Shown here one piece after another: positions 60,975 to 64,000 of a DNA stretch of 64,000 nucleotides. The position numbers were made by a program, and so were the translations under genes. Origin of the DNA: Ligilactobacillus araffinosus DSM 20653 (GTDB taxonomy: Bacteria; Bacillota; Bacilli; Lactobacillales; Lactobacillaceae); NCBI RefSeq assembly GCF_001435375.1, contig NZ_AYYZ01000004.1, forward strand, positions 35,551 to 99,550. The letters run 5' to 3'. The notes below the pieces were generated by a model. It was given only the letters and a program-made list of their open reading frames with translations, searched no databases and was not told where the DNA came from. The stretch's first letter is position 1. Each line of letters opens with the position of its first letter.

Positions 60975-62414
60975 TTATCGTTTCCGTCTTCTGCGGGCTT
61001 TTTGTAATTTCCGGAGCTTTTTCTTCTTATTCTTTCGAACCATCTTCGACATTGACATTTTGGCTAACTTACCACTCATGCCGTTGCCAAAGAGGCCCTC
61101 CATGCCAGAAAAGTCTCCGTTTGAAACCTTGCCCATCATGTCACGCATTTGCTTAAACTGTTTGATCATTCGGTTAACATCTTGAATCTTAACCCCACAA
61201 CCGGCTGAAATCCGTCGCCGCCGGCTTGGATTCAAAACATCTGGATTTTCACGTTCTTCCGGCGTCATCGAGTAAACAATTGCCTTTGTCCGTTCAATAT
61301 CCCGTGGATCAACCTGAACGTTCTTCAATGCTGGGTTATTAGCCATTCCTGGAATCATCTTGATCAAATCTTCCATTGGACCCATCTTTTGAACTTGAGC
61401 TAATTGTTCAAGGAAATCATTAAAGTCAAATGAGTTGGCCTTCATTTTTTCTTGAAGTTCAACGGCTTTTTGTTCATCATAATCTTGTTGAGCCTTTTCA
61501 ATCAAGGTCAACATATCTCCCATCCCAAGGATTCGGGAAGCCATCCGATCTGGATAGAAAACATCTAGATCTGTTAACTTTTCACCTTGACCGATAAATT
61601 TGATTGGTTTGCCGGTCACTGCACGAATTGAAAGAGCAGCCCCACCACGGGTATCCCCATCTAACTTCGTCAAGACAACCCCTGTCACGTCAAGTTGATC
61701 GTTAAATCCTTTAGCAACTTCAACAGCATTTTGACCAGTCATAGCATCAACGGTCAAAAGAATTTCATCTGGATGAGTAAGTTCCTTGATTTGAGCTAAT
61801 TCATCCATTAATTTTTCATCAATCTGCAACCGACCGGCCGTATCGATCAAAACATAGTCATTCTTTTGTTCTTGGGCCTTAGCCATCCCTTGACGAACGA
61901 TCTCAACCGGATCAACGTCCGTTCCCATTTCAAAGACCGGAACATCAATTTGTTCACCTATAATCTTTAACTGATCAACAGCAGCCGGACGATAAACGTC
62001 AGCTGCAATCATTAATGGACGGGCCTTTTGTTCATTTTTTAACTTTAAGGCTAATTTCCCAGCCGTAGTTGTTTTCCCGGCCCCTTGAAGCCCAACCATC
62101 ATGATGACGGTTGGAATCTTCGCCGATTTGTTTAATGGGACTGCCTTTTCGCCCATCACCTTAACTAATTCCTCGTTAACGATCTTAACGATTTGTTGTG
62201 CCGGTGTTAAACTTTCAAGAACTTCAGCCCCGATTGCCCGTTCGCGGACCGTCTTAATAAAGTCCTTTACAACCCCATAGTTTACGTCGGCTTCCAGCAA
62301 TGCCAACCGAATCTCACGCATTGATTCCTTAACATCATTTTCCGTGATCTTCCCTTTGCGTTGTAAACTATGAATTGCATTTTGAATTCTTTCTGTTAAC
62401 CCTTCAAAGGCCAT
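60975..62414 (-). CDS. ffh: Signal recognition particle protein Ffh
   Basis: A 479-residue SRP GTPase. The N domain (1-90) and G domain with GLQGAGKTTT near 108 and DTAGRLQID near 187, TKLDGDTRGGA near 248, are followed by the methionine-rich M domain with SRRRRISAGCG near 400 and a long basic tail. It binds signal sequences and 4.5S RNA and docks with FtsY. The order ftsY-ylxM-ffh is conserved in Firmicutes. Confidence 0.98.
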   Translation of the reverse strand: MAFEGLTERIQNAIHSLQRKGKITENDVKESMREIRLALLEADVNYGVVKDFIKTVRERAIGAEVLESLTPAQQIVKIVNEELVKVMGEKAVPLNKSAKIPTVIMMVGLQGAGKTTTAGKLALKLKNEQKARPLMIAADVYRPAAVDQLKIIGEQIDVPVFEMGTDVDPVEIVRQGMAKAQEQKNDYVLIDTAGRLQIDEKLMDELAQIKELTHPDEILLTVDAMTGQNAVEVAKGFNDQLDVTGVVLTKLDGDTRGGAALSIRAVTGKPIKFIGQGEKLTDLDVFYPDRMASRILGMGDMLTLIEKAQQDYDEQKAVELQEKMKANSFDFNDFLEQLAQVQKMGPMEDLIKMIPGMANNPALKNVQVDPRDIERTKAIVYSMTPEERENPDVLNPSRRRRISAGCGVKIQDVNRMIKQFKQMRDMMGKVSNGDFSGMEGLFGNGMSGKLAKMSMSKMVRKNKKKKLRKLQKARRRRKR

Positions 62415-62428
62415 TTGATTTCACCAAC

Positions 62429-62767
62429 CTATTCTTCAATACTTTCCAATTTTTCTGCAAGTTCGAGTAACCGCTCATCGTGCGGATAACGTTGCTGAAT
62501 GTAATCGATCAACGCATCCAAATGAGCCGCATTTTTCAGAAAATCAGCATACAAATGCAATTTTGATTCGTATTCTTCAAGGATTTTCTCCGTCCGTTTT
62601 ATATTATCATAAACTGCCTGCCGCGACACATTATAATTTTCCGCAATTTCGCCAAGCGAAAAATCATCTCGATAATACTGGGCCAGATATTCCATCTGTT
62701 TTTTAGTCAGCAGCGGCTCATAAAATTCAAATAACGCATTGATTCGATTTGTTTTTGCAATTTCCAT
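62429..62767 (-). CDS. ylxM: YlxM/p13, SRP-associated helix-turn-helix protein
   Basis: A 112-residue protein with a sigma-70-region-4-like helix-turn-helix ([20 protein letters not shown] at about 27-46). Despite this fold, YlxM binds the SRP RNA/Ffh and affects secretion in streptococci, so DNA binding is not established. It is ten bases from ftsY and 14 from ffh, thus in one operon. Confidence 0.93.
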   Translation of the reverse strand: MEIAKTNRINALFEFYEPLLTKKQMEYLAQYYRDDFSLGEIAENYNVSRQAVYDNIKRTEKILEEYESKLHLYADFLKNAAHLDALIDYIQQRYPHDERLLELAEKLESIEE

Positions 62768-62777
62768 TTAAATCACC

Positions 62778-64000
62778 CTAGTCTTCGCGGGGAGTAATCA
62801 ATCCCTTAAATAATCCGTATGCAAAGTCTTCGGTATTAAAGTCGCGCAAGTCATCAACCTGTTCACCAAGGCCAACAAGTTTAACTGGAATATGCAGTTC
62901 GTTCCGAATTGCTAGCACAATTCCGCCCCGAGCCGTTCCATCCAACTTGGTCAAAATAATTCCCGTCACATCGGTTGCGTCCTTAAATTGCTTTGCTTGG
63001 GATAATGCATTTTGCCCTGTCGTTGCATCAAGTGCCAACAAAACTTCATGCGGGGCTTCTGGAATTTCACGGGTAATTATCCGTTGGATCTTTTCAAGCT
63101 CATTCATCAAGTTGACCTTATTTTGCAACCGGCCAGCTGTATCAACAAGCAAGATATCATAATTTTCCTTCTTTGCCTTTGTAACCGCATCATAAACAAC
63201 GGAAGCCGGATCGCTCTTTTCAGGCTTCTTAACGATCGTCACGCCCACGCGTTGAGCCCATTCATCTAATTGTTGAATTGCTCCGGCCCGGAACGTATCA
63301 CCGGCAGCAACCATGACTTTTTTGCCTTCGTCCTTATAACGTTTGGCAAGTTTACCGATCGTGGTTGTTTTACCAACCCCATTGACCCCAACAAAGAGGA
63401 AGACAGTTGGTCCTTCTTCAGCAAAATGCAACTCTTCATCCTGATCCTTGCCAGCTTCTTCATACAAGTCAACAAGTTTTTCAACGATAACTTCTGAAAC
63501 CTCAGCCTTGCTCTTCGCGTTTTGAAACTTAACTTCATCCCGCAATTCATCACTGATCTTCATTGCTGCTTCAAAGCCGACATCAGATTCGATCAGCATT
63601 TCTTCAAGGTCGTCGAAGAAATCTTCATCAACGTGACGGAAGTTAGCTAACAACGCATTAATGCGCCCCTTGAATCCTGTCCGGATCTTCTTCAAACCAT
63701 GCGTGTACCGGCTGGCTTCAGATTCCGTTTGCGCTTGTTTTTCAACTTGTTCAGCTTCTTCCTCATGTTCAGCAACATCTTCAGCCACTTCAATTGCTTC
63801 TTCAGCTGTCTTTTCAGCGGTTTTTGCCGGTGATTCTTCAGGTTCAATTGAAGCTAATTGTTCATCGGTATCCTCTTTTTCTGTTTCAGCGCCTTGATCC
63901 GCATTTTGCGTGGTCATTTCCCAATCTTCATCAGCTGATTCCAGTGTTTCTGTTTCTGTTTCTGTTTCTGTTTCTGTTTCTGTTTCTGTTTCTGTTTCTG
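62778..64000 (-). CDS. ftsY: Signal recognition particle receptor FtsY (N-terminus beyond the window)
   Basis: The SRP receptor GTPase, cut by the right edge of the window. The NG domain is complete: N-domain helices (about FRHVDEDFFDDLEEMLIESDVG), G1 GVNGVGKTT, DTAGRLQNK, TKLDGTARGG and the C-terminal GEQVDDL. An ATG at 63917 could be taken for the start, but it has no ribosome site and the frame is open to the edge, so the gene continues past 64000. The visible N-terminal part is the acidic A region, very rich in Glu, Ala and Thr, ending in a Glu-Thr repeat. About 407 residues are visible. Confidence 0.95.
   Translation of the reverse strand, partial: ETETETETETETETETETLESADEDWEMTTQNADQGAETEKEDTDEQLASIEPEESPAKTAEKTAEEAIEVAEDVAEHEEEAEQVEKQAQTESEASRYTHGLKKIRTGFKGRINALLANFRHVDEDFFDDLEEMLIESDVGFEAAMKISDELRDEVKFQNAKSKAEVSEVIVEKLVDLYEEAGKDQDEELHFAEEGPTVFLFVGVNGVGKTTTIGKLAKRYKDEGKKVMVAAGDTFRAGAIQQLDEWAQRVGVTIVKKPEKSDPASVVYDAVTKAKKENYDILLVDTAGRLQNKVNLMNELEKIQRIITREIPEAPHEVLLALDATTGQNALSQAKQFKDATDVTGIILTKLDGTARGGIVLAIRNELHIPVKLVGLGEQVDDLRDFNTEDFAYGLFKGLITPRED
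63945..64000 (-). repeat. Hexanucleotide tandem repeat encoding (Glu-Thr)n inside ftsY
   Basis: At least nine uninterrupted copies of GAAACA (minus strand; TGTTTC on the plus strand) run to the window edge. Each unit adds Glu-Thr to the acidic N-terminal region of FtsY. Six-base units change length without breaking the frame. The full number of copies is not visible. Confidence 0.95.

Noticed and set aside
63915..63917. ATG at 63917 as the start of ftsY
   Set aside because: No ribosome site precedes it, the frame stays open to the window edge, and FtsY proteins start with a basic amphipathic segment that is not seen here.
63945..64000. CRISPR or direct-repeat array at the right edge
   Set aside because: The six-base units are contiguous with no spacers and are translated as Glu-Thr repeats in ftsY.

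Overview
The window is a low-G+C Firmicutes chromosome segment, almost certainly from a member of the Lactobacillaceae. The evidence is gene content and order: dltX-dltA-dltB, the dipeptidase pepV, an SPJ_0845-like small protein, heavy use of TTG starts, T-box leaders on thrS and argS, and Bacillus-like blocks (polA-mutM-coaE-nrdR-dnaB-dnaI-thrS-infC-rpmI-rplT; ytpP-ytpR-sftA-murC; ecsBA/hit/yhaH/prsA/yhaM; ftsY-ylxM-ffh-rpsP-khpA-rimM-trmD-rplS). I cannot name the species from sequence alone. Nearly all genes lie on the minus strand. Those on the plus strand are in small divergent units (9.7, 14.8, 41.7-43.5, 49.3 and 50.6-52.8 kb) and in an accessory patch at 53.8-56.9 kb.

Layout. 0-3 kb: D-alanylation of teichoic acid (dltX, dltA, dltB and the first codons of dltC). 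3-9.6 kb: apt, recJ, a LapA-type membrane protein, a short-chain dehydrogenase, RNase Z and a purine permease. 9.7-16.5 kb: an orphan small gene, obgE, an amino acid permease, uvrC, a 48-residue small protein, a MazG-like hydrolase, engB and rpmF. 16.5-21.9 kb: the yqeG-yqeH-yhbY-nadD-yqeK-rsfS-tmcAL-yceD cluster (ribosome maturation, NAD synthesis, tRNA modification). 21.9-32.5 kb: translation and replication genes under an L20-type leader with an unusual infC start and a threonine T-box. 32.5-39.7 kb: a Bax-inhibitor-family protein, murC, the soluble translocase sftA, ytpR, ytpP, trmB and ytmP. 39.7-46.7 kb: the Ecs transporter, hit, yhaH, the foldase prsA, yhaM and a bifunctional penicillin-binding protein. 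46.9-53.7 kb: argS with an arginine T-box directly behind a tRNA-Gly gene, then a DUF2187-like protein, a deoxynucleoside kinase, pepV, an RsuA-family pseudouridine synthase and nnrD.

The 53.7-58.5 kb stretch differs from its surroundings. It is visibly more AT-rich and carries a 32-residue orphan gene, a membrane enzyme with the haem, FAD and NADPH signatures of the NADPH oxidase (NOX) family, a Ser/Thr/Asn-rich membrane-anchored protein, a CPBP (CAAX/Abi) protease and a complete IS3-family element of the IS150 type. Core genes resume with rplS-trmD-rimM-khpA-rpsP-ffh-ylxM-ftsY. The window ends inside ftsY in a hexanucleotide repeat that encodes Glu-Thr repeats.

I found no CRISPR array, prophage, restriction or defence island and no clearly new multi-gene system. 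The most interesting items are the NOX-like enzyme and its small accessory neighbours, the non-AUG infC start behind an attenuator leader, the tRNA-Gly/T-box arrangement in front of argS, the MutM zinc finger lacking one cysteine, the repeat inside ftsY and several small genes with complete transcription signals.
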